Shown: positions 12,301 to 22,600 of the stretch, piece after piece
Layout: each line of letters begins with the position of its first letter
How positions within the stretch are numbered: position 1 is the stretch's first letter
Assembly: GCA_964030785.1 (NCBI GenBank)
Contig: OZ034968.1
Span: 66,546,899-66,610,898 of the forward strand
Length of the DNA stretch: 64,000 nucleotides
Direction: 5' to 3'
Source: Siderastrea siderea
Taxonomy: Eukaryota > Cnidaria > Anthozoa > Scleractinia > Rhizangiidae
The notes under the pieces: generated by a model
The model's input: only the letters and a program-made list of their open reading frames with translations
The model's database searches: none
What the model was told of the DNA's origin: nothing
Made by a program: the position numbers and the translations under genes

Positions 12301-15300
12301 AACATCATACTAAAATGAAACGAAAAATTTATTTAAATCACTCCAGCTAGAACAATTTTTGACTACCATTAAGTTCATTACTTTTGGATTCTAATCCTGC
12401 AGCAGCCCAACTGACAGACGTACCTTAGTTCATGTTTGGGGATTGCCACTTTCAGGGAGGTGGAAGCGCAGTGGTTTAGTAAGTGTTAAATTAAATGTAA
12501 AGAAGACCGTCGCAGTTGTGGATGCAACTTTTGCAGTTGCGAAAAGAAAGCCTGAAAAAATTCAGGCTAATGTAAGGGATTCGAACCCTTGACCTACGTG
12601 ATACTGGTGCAGCGCTCTAACGAATTGAGCTAACAAGCCACCTCGAACTGCACAAGCCTGAATTTTTTTCAGACTTTCTTGTCACACTGCAAAAGTTGTG
12701 TCTATAACTGCAATGGTCTTCTTTACATTTAATTCTTCATCCCACAGTTCAAATATATGATATTAATATATTCATCATTTCATCTTCATCCGTCACGGGT
12801 TTAGTGAGTGGTTCGCATGTCTGACTTGTAACTGGAAGATCGGAGGGTAAGTGATCCGCAAGGTTGGCCTCTACATCATATTGTGTTGCTTCCTTAGACT
12901 TGAAGAAACTAATTACTCCATGTCTCCCTCAATCCATGGCAGGTGCAAAAAAATGCTGGTAAGTTACCCTGAAGTGGACTGTCATCCCATCCAGGGGGTA
13001 CTAGTAACACTCCTAGCATGAATTTTGCATGAACCTTCAAAATGAGGGCAGGGTCCACGCGATTGCCTTCTTGGCTAAAACCTGCAGTGATACTGGCAGC
13101 TTTCAAATTGATCACCTGTTCTTTCCACTTGCATTAGAGAAGTTGACATCAGCTTTGTGTGCAATCAAACTTGATACAATGCTGTTATAGAAAGCAAAAT
13201 TTTGATTTAAGGACATCTGGGTGAAAATCTTGTACAACACAGATTTTCTTCATACCTTTGCTACAGTCAGATAATGAGTTAGTCATGTCAGAAATGCCAA
13301 AAAAATTGGGGAGTCACTGATTTCGTTTTCAAAATAAAGCGCATGGAAAACTACTCCAATTTTTGACAAATCGGCCGTCGTAACTTGACATGGCCTCAGT
13401 GGTTGTTAGTTGAAAAATATTAAAAATGATTGGCTGAAGATCCACTTTCTCAGTTAAATTTTATTTCATTTAAGTGGGTCTGTCAAGTAAATAATTTGAA
13501 CTGGTGTTTACACAGAGGCTAAGCCAAAAGAGGTGAAGTCAAGTCCACTACAAAATACTAACTTGGCTTGGGAAAGCTCTGCTTGTCAGGAAATATCATG
13601 CAGTCTTGCCCTAACCTTGTATAACCTTTCTGTGATGCAATCATCAGAGGAGACATTCCAAATGCATCAGGGGAATCAACTAAGCTTTCACCGCTATTAA
13701 GATAAAGGAATTTAATAAACATAGAATTAAGAATATTAAAGAGTCTCAGAACATCACCCAGAAATTGAATGTTCCCATTTTTGGCTTCCTTCTGCTCCCG
13801 AACAAAAGGCTGTGTAGGTGTCCAGAGGATTTTCACAATAAATTAAATTATGCATCCAAAAAGGAAACACCCAACTTCTGGGTGCCATCCACAGTACATG
13901 AATGTCTGTGCTTAACTGTTTCACAATGATCTCCTCAAAGTGAAGACCTTCACTTGTGTCTGTTTTTAAGCATAAAAGCTCTCCTTGATCCACTGAATTT
14001 GTCACAGTTAATCCTATATTAAAGGACAATTTTAGTGTCAATCATCTCTGCAATCAGCTGCAAACCTTTCTTCGAGAATTGCTGCCACCTTTTCTACTTC
14101 CCAATTAAGAACAGCACGATGAAGATCATGACCTGATAAGGGAATCCCTGTCAAGAGAAATTGCTTCCATTATACATATAACATACACATATGTTTGAAG
14201 TAAATTCATATGGACTGTAGGGGAAAGAGATCATAATATCATTGTAGCCACAAAATAATGAAACCGAAAAAAAAACTTGGGATTCAGGCTTCAAATGAGA
14301 TTCTAGGTCACGACCTACCTTTGTGATGCCAGAGCAAATGCTTGCACTGTGAAGCCATTGATGGTCATTGGTGTTACAATTAATTTTGTATGGGAGTTCA
14401 ATCATTCCCATGAAATGACAAATAAATATGATAATGTGGACATGAAAATAAATTCAAATGATCTTGATCTTCCCTTTCTCTTAAAAATATTCTTCCTCTT
14501 GCTGTTCATAATTTATGAAATTATTTTAACATACACACATAAATGTTATTGAACTAGCATGAGGTCTCTTTTGGGAAAATATTGGTCAAGTTCTTTTTTT
14601 TGCAAGTTTTGGCTTGGTCATAATCTTGCAAAAAGGGAATGGGACCAAAATTTTCCCAATATGAACCAAACAAGCTAGCTCAATAAAGGATTTATTATTA
14701 TGGCTCTTCACAAATTTGCGAACAGCAAAGCATATTTCTGTTAGCAAGTGTGGACTACAAAGATGAAAGAAGGGAACAAACAATTTTCATGTTGTTTTCG
14801 TAGAGGTTTTTGCCAAAATGAGAGGCAAGAAAGCAAGAACAAGGTTTGGACTTCACACAAAACTGGCCTCTTTTCTAAAAATTTTCCACTGAAACACGAT
14901 TTAGCGAGAACCTTTCATGAGCAGTCCATCTTAGCCATCCAAATAGCAAAATTCGGACCACTCCTGTGACAAGTTTCCAAATCTAAGGCCCATCACAGTG
15001 GTAGCTAGGCTTGTAAAAAGGCTCTACTTACTTGTAGTGGTTACAGTGATGACTTGACTCCATGGGCTATGTCCATTGTCATTACTGATACGAAGACGGT
15101 AACGATACGTCTTGTTTTGCTCCAGACCTTTGAACACGTTACTTTTGGCAAAACCACTGAAAATATGAAAATGATCACTTTGACAATAACAAAACTAATC
15201 TATCTTGTGCAATTGTCTGGGTGACAGTAGGTCTTCAAAGGACAGTTGCTGGTGACAGTGATTAGTTTTCAACAAGCTGAGCAGATATCAACATTAGAAT

Positions 15301-18300
15301 CACACAAAAAAAGCAGGTCATAAGTTGATGGCCAGGACCTCGTGAATAGCCAATCATTGGTCAGGTACCTTATTACATGAAATTTTCGCGACACGTTAAT
15401 TTCGCAAATTTCACGATTTAAAAAAAATCGCGAAATTGAAGTGACGCGAACATAACATGACATGAAAATTAAGTGACTTACGTTATGTCAATAATCAGGA
15501 AAGAATGAGTTTATTGCAGAAATTTAGCAAGAACAAGTTCGCAACATGGAAGCAGATAGTAGAGTTAACTTTGAAGATGTGAATGTTGAATGTAAGCTAT
15601 CGGTTTTGAAACCAATTCATGCAACTTGGTTGGTTGAAATGTATAACTATGTCACCAGTGCACAGGGGAGGGTTTGTGTCTTGAAAGGATGGGAGAAAGC
15701 GCGAATAAAGGGTGTTGTAATGGGAGGAGAAGTATTACTGCCTGTTGATCCATATCGAGACATTTACAAATGACTCGTGACACTTGAATGTATATATGTT
15801 TCTAAACTGCATTATGTTACTGAGCGGCATCATTTTTTCTTCGGAGTCCGTAGGAAGGACTTTTCAATGTAAATGGAAGTTATGGTCAGTTGAGTCAAGA
15901 CCAATAATTCACGTACAAGCACGAACTACTTGTGGACATTGTGAGAACTGCTTTTTTGACACTGTTCACGTATAGTCCCACCATTGTGTTTTTATTAATT
16001 TTGACATTATAATTGTGCCTTTGATAGAGTCGTTTTGTTTAATTCAAGGACATGTTAAATAACATTGCCAAGGAAAAAAATTGTTTCTTACTCAACAACG
16101 CGAAATTAAAGTGATTCAAAGCACAAAATTTTCGCAAAATCGTGAAATTAAAGTGTCGTAAAACATGCACACCTCAAAATCGCGAAATAGACATTTCATG
16201 TAATAAGGTAATTCATGATGCTATTGGCTGTGAAGACTCAAAACAGTACTTGGTCAGTGGTCAAGATGGGAGTGATAGGGTCAGTCTAGGTTCACAGCAG
16301 TCAATCGCAGAAAGCGTGAAGTCACTTCCGGTCTTACAGGGCTTTGAAGTTTGAATCAAGTCAAAAGTTTATGAGCCCAAATTTTGCATGAAAACGATGC
16401 ATAACATGTCCCAGCAAACCAAATTTCTTGTCAATAAAACTTGTGGATGTTAGCTACTTCATTTTCAACACATACTCCACATAAAAAGCTTAAGTTTTCA
16501 GAAAGGGCGTTAAGTTTTGCAGTTGAAGTGAAACTTTCGACATTTGTCAACATTTTCCTTTGCAAAATTACAGCGGAAATTGCACATGCACCATGCATGG
16601 TTAGTACTATTTTGCCAGCTTGGGATTTCTACAGATTTTAGGGGGGATGCTACAGGTAACAAATGTAGGACAATAAATCTATGCAGCAGGAAAGATAGCT
16701 GAAAATTAACAGCAAAACTAGTCAATTTGAATAAATGGATTTGAAATATGAACAGACGTATATACGGTTATGGTGTGCAATAAAAAAGCTTAACTACTAT
16801 ACAGATATCTGTAAATGTTAATGAGCTCTTTCCAGCAGAATCAATTATGGTTTTTCTTAGTAATTTTGCCAAGATAACATTCCAAATTAAAATAAAAAAT
16901 GATAAGATAAAGTTGAAAATTAAATAAAAAGTTAAATCACATGTCATTTGCCATTCTTACTTGTAGACATTCCCAAATCCTTTCCTGGTGTCTTCTTCTT
17001 CCTCCTGAATACAGTAACGAAGCCTCCCCCCTGACACGTCTCCCGTGGATGCCTGATCCCAGTAAAGTTCTATACTGTTAGCTGTAACCTTACCAACAAC
17101 AGGAGGGGCAGGTTTATCAGGAACTATAAGTTTTCAACAAAAAAATCAAACAAACAAACAAACAAAACAATATTACACAGGTAGGAGAAAAGTGCAAAGT
17201 GCAAATTTAGATGAAAATCAAAGAGCAATAATTAATAAAAAATTATTAATTATTAAGTCACCCTTTAGGACCTCACCCACAAACTAAAATGTGTTGTTCC
17301 AGAAAATATCCATACTCCCTCCACTGAGGTTTTTTTTGGTTTGAACCCCCCACACCTCTAGAAATTCCAGTTTAGGCTAATACTTTCCTTTGAAAATTTT
17401 GGCCTCTAAGACCCCCTCCCCCATGGATTTTCCAATGACCCTCTGTGGTGGGGGTACGGATATTTTCATTGTGGAACCACGCAAGAAAACCCCCAGGGAG
17501 GTACTACCTATAGTGGGCAATATGAGGAGGCTCTGTCCAAAGGGGTGTTATTATAAACTCGCAGCCACAGAGTAGGGAAATTTAAAACATACTGTGCACA
17601 CAAATAGAAGCTTAGTCTAAGTACTGAAAAGGGTTGGCAGAAATCACAAAGCAAAATGCTCAGCGCCTTTGGGTGACTAAAATCATGCAATGAAGCAGAG
17701 CCTCCCCATACAAAGCTTTTATTGAGTAACCCCCCCCCCCCTTCCTGGAAGCACCTTGTACAATGGAACAGGAAAAAGCACAAGAAAGTGCTGTTCAACA
17801 GCTTTCATATGAATGTTCACAATTAATGATTTATCTGCAGACTAAAATTTGTAACCACCTCAGGAGGACACTACTCAACAGCTTTCATTTGAATGGTCCG
17901 AACAGTTTAGGATTCCCTCTGCAAATTCCAAAGTCAGAACAACCTTGTACAATATTATGCATAGTATACTACAGGAAATTGCTGCTCAATAGCTTTCATT
18001 TAAATGGTCACACTTCAGGATTCCATCCACAAACTCAAAAGTTTAATAGACAAATAACCTTGTATGGCATTAAACAGCACCACAGGAAAGTATTGCTCAA
18101 CAACCATTTCTTTAGTTAAGAGTTGTGTCTTTTGGGTTTCATCCACAGACTCAAAATTTAGAACCACCTTCCACAGTATAACAAACAGCACCACACGAAA
18201 GTACTGATTGATAGATTTCATTTGAATGGTCACCCGTCACGGTTTCACCCAAAGAGTCAACAGTTAGAAGCATAATAAACAGCATCACACGAAAGTACAG

Positions 18301-18464
18301 CCTTTCATTTGAATGGCCACACAGAATTTCATGCGCAAACTCAAAAGGTTGAACCACATTTTGAGGAATGAAAGGGTCAAAATCCAGAAATATCTAATTG
18401 CAATCCAGAACAACTGGCAAATGCTTGACTGTCGACTAAGAAGAAACTCTTCCTTACCTGACAT
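3274..18464 (-). CDS. FANK1: FANK1, fibronectin type III and ankyrin repeat protein
   Basis: Eleven minus-strand exons join in one frame: 18464-18458, 17123-16961, 15156-15032, 14147-14066, 13693-13616, 13181-13116, 12309-12144, 10545-10500, 5294-5200, 4502-4425 and 4288-4244, plus a probable last exon at 3309-3274. The product has about 328 residues, against 345 for human FANK1. Order: start MSVPDKPAPPVVGKV, FN3 domain to about residue 97, then about six ankyrin repeats (FGMSPLMIASQKGYT, LMLACFGGHSKVA, CLHWAVDGG, ILIENGADVNK, LLVENGANLHVEN). Every junction obeys GT-AG with matching phases. In mammals FANK1 is testis-enriched and linked to AP-1-dependent transcription and cell survival; the coral role is unknown. 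The intron from 10499 to 5295 contains a 4.5-kb satellite-filled transposon. Confidence 0.92.
3322..3559. mobile_element. MITE with GGGCCCGGTTGTTC termini
   Basis: The inverted ends are GGGCCCGGTTGTTCGAAAG on the left and CTTTGAACAACCGGGCCC on the right, 238 bp end to end. It lies immediately upstream, in the minus-strand sense, of the proposed terminal exon of FANK1, so its left end supplies part of that exon's acceptor region. Confidence 0.75.
3866..3990 (+). mobile_element. tRNA-derived SINE head with T-rich tail
   Basis: CCTTAGCTCAGTGGTTGGAGC is a good pol III A box in a tRNA-like head. The expected B box position is degenerate (AGCTTTGACTTTC). It is followed by GGGGACTGAGATTTTTATTTTA and a long low-complexity TTTTA tract. 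This is the usual layout of a decayed SINE; the tract also yields many AATAAA words on the minus strand near the end of FANK1. Confidence 0.6.
4244..14147 (-). CDS. FANK1: FANK1 exons 4-11: ankyrin repeats
   Basis: Exon 4 starts RIPLSGHDLHRAVLNWEVEKV, the linker and first repeat. Exons 5-6 give DAFGMSPLMIASQKGYT and SLIAHKADVNFSNASGK. Exon 7 gives MMLACFGGHSKVALQLHEQG and CLHWAVDGGKPGCVQWLLD. Exon 8 is 46 bp (VDVEDDSGCSPLIRL), exon 9 ASMNGKVEVARILIENGADV, exon 10 AAALNGNLELAKLLVENGAN and exon 11 YEKTALDFAASFGRK. For exon 7 I chose the donor at 12143 (GTGAAC) over the stronger GTAAGG at 12125, because only it yields GIE-VDVEDDSG, matching human CEVDVVDTGSG. Confidence 0.88.
4590..5085 (-). mobile_element. 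5'-truncated non-LTR retrotransposon
   Basis: On the minus strand, 5020-4772 encodes YNLRGHLKAVVPRFPTSFLK and SIRYRGAVLWN, the motif order typical of the extreme C-terminus of CR1/RTE-like non-LTR reverse transcriptase polyproteins. The downstream end carries AATAAAGG and a TTATTATTA-type tail near 4592-4610, as expected for a 3' end. Everything upstream of this tail domain is missing. It lies in a FANK1 intron in the same orientation as the gene. Confidence 0.7.
6015..7170. repeat. GATC-rich higher-order tandem repeat, left block
   Basis: The unit is a run of 10-12 bp words such as AAGGATCTT and CAAAGATCTT, palindromic around GATC. A higher-order period of 155 bp is visible: GGATCCTTCA or its variant falls at 6231, 6386 and 6541, with a decayed copy near 6696. 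A GATA/GGTA microsatellite interrupts it at 6772-6806. Beyond 6860 the order decays. Open frames here are by-products of a stop-poor repeat. Confidence 0.88.
8510..9125. mobile_element. Long-arm foldback element (616 bp)
   Basis: The left end TTACAGTCAAAATACTCAG and right end CTGAGTATTTCGACTGTAA are inverted. The match continues inward through GCATTCCGCTCATTATTT, ATTAATCGGGAATGGATTGCA and CAACGGTAGAC. The arms cover most of the element. A 109-residue plus-strand frame inside it has no recognisable domain. Confidence 0.75.
9590..10262. repeat. GATC-rich 31-bp tandem repeat, right block
   Basis: The unit is about 31 bp: GATCCTTGAAGATCTTGGCA followed by AGAACTTTGAA. Many copies run head to tail from about 9700 to 10,200, with more diverged words from 9480. 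Long minus-strand frames rich in FLPRSSRIFKDLQNSCQ come from this periodicity. The words are the same GATC palindromes as in the left block but in a different arrangement, so the two blocks expanded separately. Confidence 0.88.
11277..11510. mobile_element. Foldback element enclosing a 20-bp minisatellite
   Basis: The arms are AAGAACATCATGCTAGCCCA and the inverse of TGGGCTAGCGTGACGTTCTT; both continue with CATATAAGGCACTAAT. Between them a 20-bp unit GTGAGTACAAATGAAGGGAA repeats at 11326, 11346, 11366 and 11386, with a decayed fifth copy near 11406. It sits in FANK1 intron 7. Confidence 0.85.
12489..12733 (-). mobile_element. Foldback element with tRNA-like core (SINE)
   Basis: Both ends carry inverted copies of TAAATGTAAAGAAGACC, then CAACTTTTGCAGT, then AAGAAAG(C/T)CTGAAAAAA. 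Between the arms, on the minus strand, lies a tRNA-like sequence with A box TTAGCTCAATTCGTTAGAGC and B box GGGTTCGAATCCC. The anticodon stem does not close cleanly, so this is not a functional tRNA gene. Pol III boxes inside a long palindrome are unusual for a plain SINE. Confidence 0.7.
15032..17123 (-). CDS. FANK1: FANK1 exons 2-3: FN3 domain
   Basis: Exon 2 (17123-16961) encodes SIELYWDQAS, GGRLRYCIQEEE and GFGNVY. Exon 3 (15156-15032) encodes NVFKGLEQNKTYRYRLRISN and ends SQVITVTTT. Together they make one FN3 fold, with the conserved Trp of strand B (LYW), the Leu of the GLE turn and the Tyr-x-Tyr-Arg of strand F. The splice junction falls inside YNGFAKS, the same place where human FANK1 reads YTGYATK. 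Confidence 0.93.
15368..16208 (+). mobile_element. Deleted pogo/Tigger-type Tc1-mariner element
   Basis: The ends CCTTATTACATGAAA and TTTCATGTAATAAGG are inverted and each is bordered by TA, the Tc1/mariner target. Inside, 15546-15773 encodes VNFEDVNVECKLSVLKPIHA then TWLVEMYNYVTS, the pattern found near the C-terminus of pogo/Tigger/jerky-type DDE transposases (NVQFKLSALKPLHA-type). The catalytic core is missing, so the copy is non-autonomous. It lies in FANK1 intron 2. Confidence 0.75.
17780..18365. repeat. Degenerate 80-120 bp tandem repeat
   Basis: A unit with GAAAGTACTGCTCAA, AGCTTTCATTTGAATGGTCA, GATTCCATCCACAAACTCAA and AACCACCTTGTA recurs at 17801, 17881, 17992, about 18096, 18215 and 18301. 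The same unit appears in the opposite orientation at 41378-41790 and 20910-20970, and once near 1888-2010. It lies in FANK1 intron 1. Confidence 0.75.
18458..18464 (-). CDS. FANK1: FANK1 first coding exon (7 nt)
   Basis: ATGTCAG is followed by a strong donor GTAAGG. Joining G to the next exon gives MSVPDKPAPPVVGKV, matching the start of human FANK1 in the PPVVGKVT stretch. An acceptor-like TTTGCAG at 18497-18503 would make this exon 18458-18496. A possible leader exon ends at a donor at 19029; it would carry an upstream ATG out of frame with the main start. The start codon is well supported by phase and homology; the leader is a guess. Confidence 0.7.
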
Positions 18465-19652
18465 TATTAATATCCCATGACACTTGAATAAAAGAGCTGC
18501 AAATTCATTGGGAAAGGTTAATTTGAAATTAACTCTGGTTTAGTCACATACAAAAGTTAAAAATATACATGTAAGTTAAAAATATGGTGAGTGTAAAACA
18601 TGCACTAATTTCAGAAGCACGTCAGTACACGTAAGCAACTCAAAAAAAGCATCAGAAACAATGTATTAGCTTTAATAAGTTCAGATTGTCCAGTCCTGGC
18701 GTCAAGGTGCTTTGAAAGGTTTAGCCACCTTTGTCATCTTTTAAATCCTCAAGCTCTAATTGCAAGTAGTTACGGTTGTATTAGATGAAAGAGAAAAGCT
18801 ACGTGTCCTAAAACCCAGCATAAAAATACAAATTGTTCCCAGAGGAGACCTAATTAACTTGGATGTCTTTTGTTGTGTCAGCCACTTAACCCGTTCAACA
18901 CATCAGTTTGAAAATGTTAATAGGGATAGGTGCCGGAATATTCTTTGACACGAAAAACTTACTAAATAAAAATTTAAGTTAATAAACTTCTTGTCAGTAC
19001 CAACCTAAGGCTTACACACTGGGCTTACCATCGAGCCGACATGTTTTCCAAAACTTTGCAGAAAATTTCCCAGTGTTTCGGCGCATTTACCAGTTTACTT
19101 CTTCAACAGCGACAACAATCAGGCGTTATCTCGACAGAAAGGTTGGTTCCTCGAACTGGAGAGTGCCTTTTCAACTAAAGTAAATATATGAAAACTGTTC
19201 TCTTATCTCAAAGGTGCAGACGTCGCCACTTCAGACTTCGCGCCATCGCGCAAACTGTTGCACTGCCTTACCAGGGGTGGGGTAGAATAGGCCCTAAACA
19301 TACATGAAACATCAATATCATACCGCTTCAGTAAAAAATAACTTTCTTCCAAAATCACCTCAGTTTCTTTCTTTATATATATGACAAATACCCTTGCTGT
19401 TTTATTGAAAGTTTTCCTTCGAATAAGATCTTTTAAATTTTCTTCTCCCATGCCTCCGTGGAAATAACGCATTCTAGTCAAGGCCAGCGGTCGTACAAAA
19501 AAACATTGGGTGAAAACAAGATGGCGGAAATAAGTCTGGTCTAAAGTTCTTGGCGGTTTTCGTTTTAGATAGGGCTTGTTGTTTTGTGAAAACCCGACAA
19601 AACTGTGTAGGTTAATGCAAATGTTATTCGTTACACGCCATTTTGAGCTACC
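18465..19652. promoter_or_regulatory. Bidirectional promoter region of FANK1 and WDR11
   Basis: The start codons of the two genes are 1.19 kb apart and point away from each other. There is no evident TATA box. CAAGATGGCGGAAAT at 19517-19531 fits a YY1 site overlapping an ETS-like GCGGAAAT. CGCCATTTT at 19636-19644, nine bases before the WDR11 ATG, is a YY1-like site in reverse. YY1 sites close to the start are common in TATA-less housekeeping promoters. A possible leader-exon donor for FANK1 lies at 19029. That one region drives both genes is inference. Confidence 0.55.
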
Positions 19653-22600
19653 ATGAAGCTTTCACCGCGAGTTTTGCCTGGAGCACTTCATGTTCAAAAC
19701 AGAGGAGCCTGCGATTGGTACGTGATGAGTGAGGTTTCAGTTTGGGAAAGAAATAAGTTTTAGACTAAATAAGCTTACTTAGACTTTTTCATCAATGGTT
19801 GAACGCGTCAAAATGATCGAACTAGATAATTACTTTGTTGTTTTTCCGTTAATATTACCATTTTTTTTTTAATCTTTAAGGGTGTTGAATTACAATGTGA
19901 GATGAAGTTCATTATTTGAATGAGCATAAATTTAATCCAAGTTATCCTCAAATGTGTCAAGTTCTCTTGATGTATCTTTTAAGTAAGTAAATACAGAATT
20001 GGATAATTTAATTAATAAAAAATAAATTAATCCATTAATCCCCAGTATATAGTAATCAGTGCTCATCAAATTTCTCCTCATCATATCAGTGCATTATAGC
20101 ACAAACAGGTCATGAGAATTAAGGAAAGGTGACAGAATCAACAGGATGACCATAAGGCGGAGTTCTGCTGTGCTAATCTGGCAAAATTCCCAAGCCATAC
20201 TCCTTCCTTACTGCACTTCACCTTTATCCTTATTCTTAGCACCTGCATTGTACATTTGTACGATGGAAAACCTTCGTAAATTATGATATGTAAATAAATA
20301 TAGTTCATGGGGAATAATTTTTGGTACTTTTTTCTTCAGGGGATGGCAATCAATGATTGCTTATGGATGTCAAAATTTTGTGGTTGTGTTTGATCCCAAA
20401 ACAGTGCAGGTAAGAAATTTCTGTGCTTGTTATTTTAGATTGGACAATAACATGCAAAAAGTCTTTTTGGTGCATTTAATTATACTGAAAATGACTCTAC
20501 ACATAATTTATAAATCATTGTTCATTTTTTGGCTTTAACAGATTATTCAAGTACTTAATCTTCACACTGCACCTTGTACAAAGGTATGTTAGAGTGTTAT
20601 TCCAGATACTTTCCTAACTGCTGACTACACAAGTGGGGCTTAGCATGAACTTCCTTCCAGCCATACAGATTCACATACAGCTGTGGGGAAAAATGCTTTA
20701 TCCAGTTCTGTATGGCTTATGCCATCTCCTACTAGCCTTGAAAAGTGCTCTCATCTACTTTGTCTTGCACCTGGCTAGGACAGTTATGGACATTGCAGTT
20801 AAGCTGTATTTAGGCATATTGCATAATCTGCATATTTCATGTGGGAATGGCATCCCCTACTAAGTTAACCCTTTCACTCCCAGAGTGAATGATGGAGTCT
20901 TGTAAGGTGGTTTGAACTTTTGAGTCTGTGGACGAAATCCTGTGGTGTGACCATTCAAATGAAACCTCTTTGGCAGTACTTTCACACTGTACTATTTGTT
21001 TGTGAGCATTTTACACTATGAAATTTGGAAATTTTGTTGAATATTGACTTTGGCCACTTTTGGAAGTGAAAGGGTTAGAAAAGATCCTTAGGGGTAACCC
21101 CCATTAGCATGGCCAGAACTATCCCCTCAACCAACATACTAGTCCCAGGTGCATTATTAACTATTCAGCCCATACTATAGACTCTAGCAAGGTAGGTTCC
21201 CTTTACCCCAGCACTTTTCATATCTAGGGGCATTTAAGTTTTGCCCTCAGTCAGTGTGACCTTTCCGGCAACCGTGTGTCAATTCACCCTGGCTGGCTGC
21301 TTGCCAACAGCGTCCACTTTTCGATTTTCAATCAGGTCACCCTCTTACTAGGTCAGCAGGTAAGGTAATCTGATTTGGGAGGTGCCCATCACAGCAGTCT
21401 GCCCTCTAAGTCTCAAAGGCCATTATTTCTACATTGGTGCCTTCTTCTTCTGCCACTGTTGCAGGCTTGCCAGAGTGGTTTATTAAGGCATTTTGGAAAG
21501 TACCCGACAGGTAGCTGACAACTATAGACAAGAACACCTAAAAAATGATTTACTGTCTGCTGCTCCACCAATGACCATTGTTTCATTTTCTTAAATTTCT
21601 GATTTCTAGGTTTGATTTGCCTGGATAGGAGGGGGATACGTACTCTGCACCTATCAGTGGCCAGTGGTTATCAATATTGTTCTATCTAGACCAAAAAAAA
21701 TAAAAATTGAAAACTTTTTGCATCTTATTAAAACTTGCTAAAATTTACATAAACTTGAAACTGAAATTTGTAGAAAAATGACAGGCTCTTATGAAAAAAT
21801 ATTAATGATGATGTTTATTTAAGGCTTAGATTGCTTATCTAGGGCTCAGAACTTGAGCATCTTAATTTCTAAGGTAAATGTTAGGCTTATTCCTTGTCAT
21901 ACTGTTTTAGGTAAAGTGGGCACGTGATAACTATCACCATGATTTAAATTCTCCATACATCCTACGCCTGGCCTCTGGTGATGCAGCTGGTAATGTTATT
22001 GTCTGGGATATCCCCCAAGGAAGTTCTGTGGCAGAGTTTTCTGATGGCAACAGACCAATCCTGGATTTAGAGTGGCTTGGAACTCAAGATGCCTGTCATG
22101 ACCTGTTAGTGGTGCTTCATGCTCCATCTTCAATGATACTTTGGAATGCTGACACTGGAACCAAGCTATGGAGGAAGACGTTTCAAGAGGCATTACTGTG
22201 CTTTGCTTTTGATCCTTTTATGCCTTCAAATGTAACTTGTAAGTGTTCAACCAGTTTAGAGCATGTACTATTCAAACCTACAGTGAAACCAGTTATGACT
22301 AACTTGCTACAGTGGAACTTTGATTTAACAAAGTGCCAAGGGACTGGGGAAATTGGTTCTTTATATTGAGGGTTCGTTACATTGAAGTTCTTTTCCCTAC
22401 AATACACGACTACTTGGCTAAAAACTACAGTTCGTTATGCCAAGGACTTTGTTATTTAGAGGTTTGTTAAATCAAGGTTCCACTGCATTATGACCACCTT
22501 GTTGTTATGGCCTTTTTTTTGTGCCTTAACCCTTTAAGGCTGGTTCACACTTGTGACATAAGCATAAGCATAAACATAAGCATAAGCATAAGAATGTTAA

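Noticed and set aside
12126..12309. Using the strong GTAAGG donor at 12125 for FANK1 exon 7
   Set aside because: It would insert VNRKIL before VDVEDDSG; the donor at 12143 gives GIEVDVEDDSG, which matches the human order. Alternative use cannot be excluded.
12548..12660. A functional tRNA gene on the minus strand
   Set aside because: The A and B boxes are good, but the anticodon stem does not close properly, the acceptor stem is poor, and the unit lies inside a repeated foldback.
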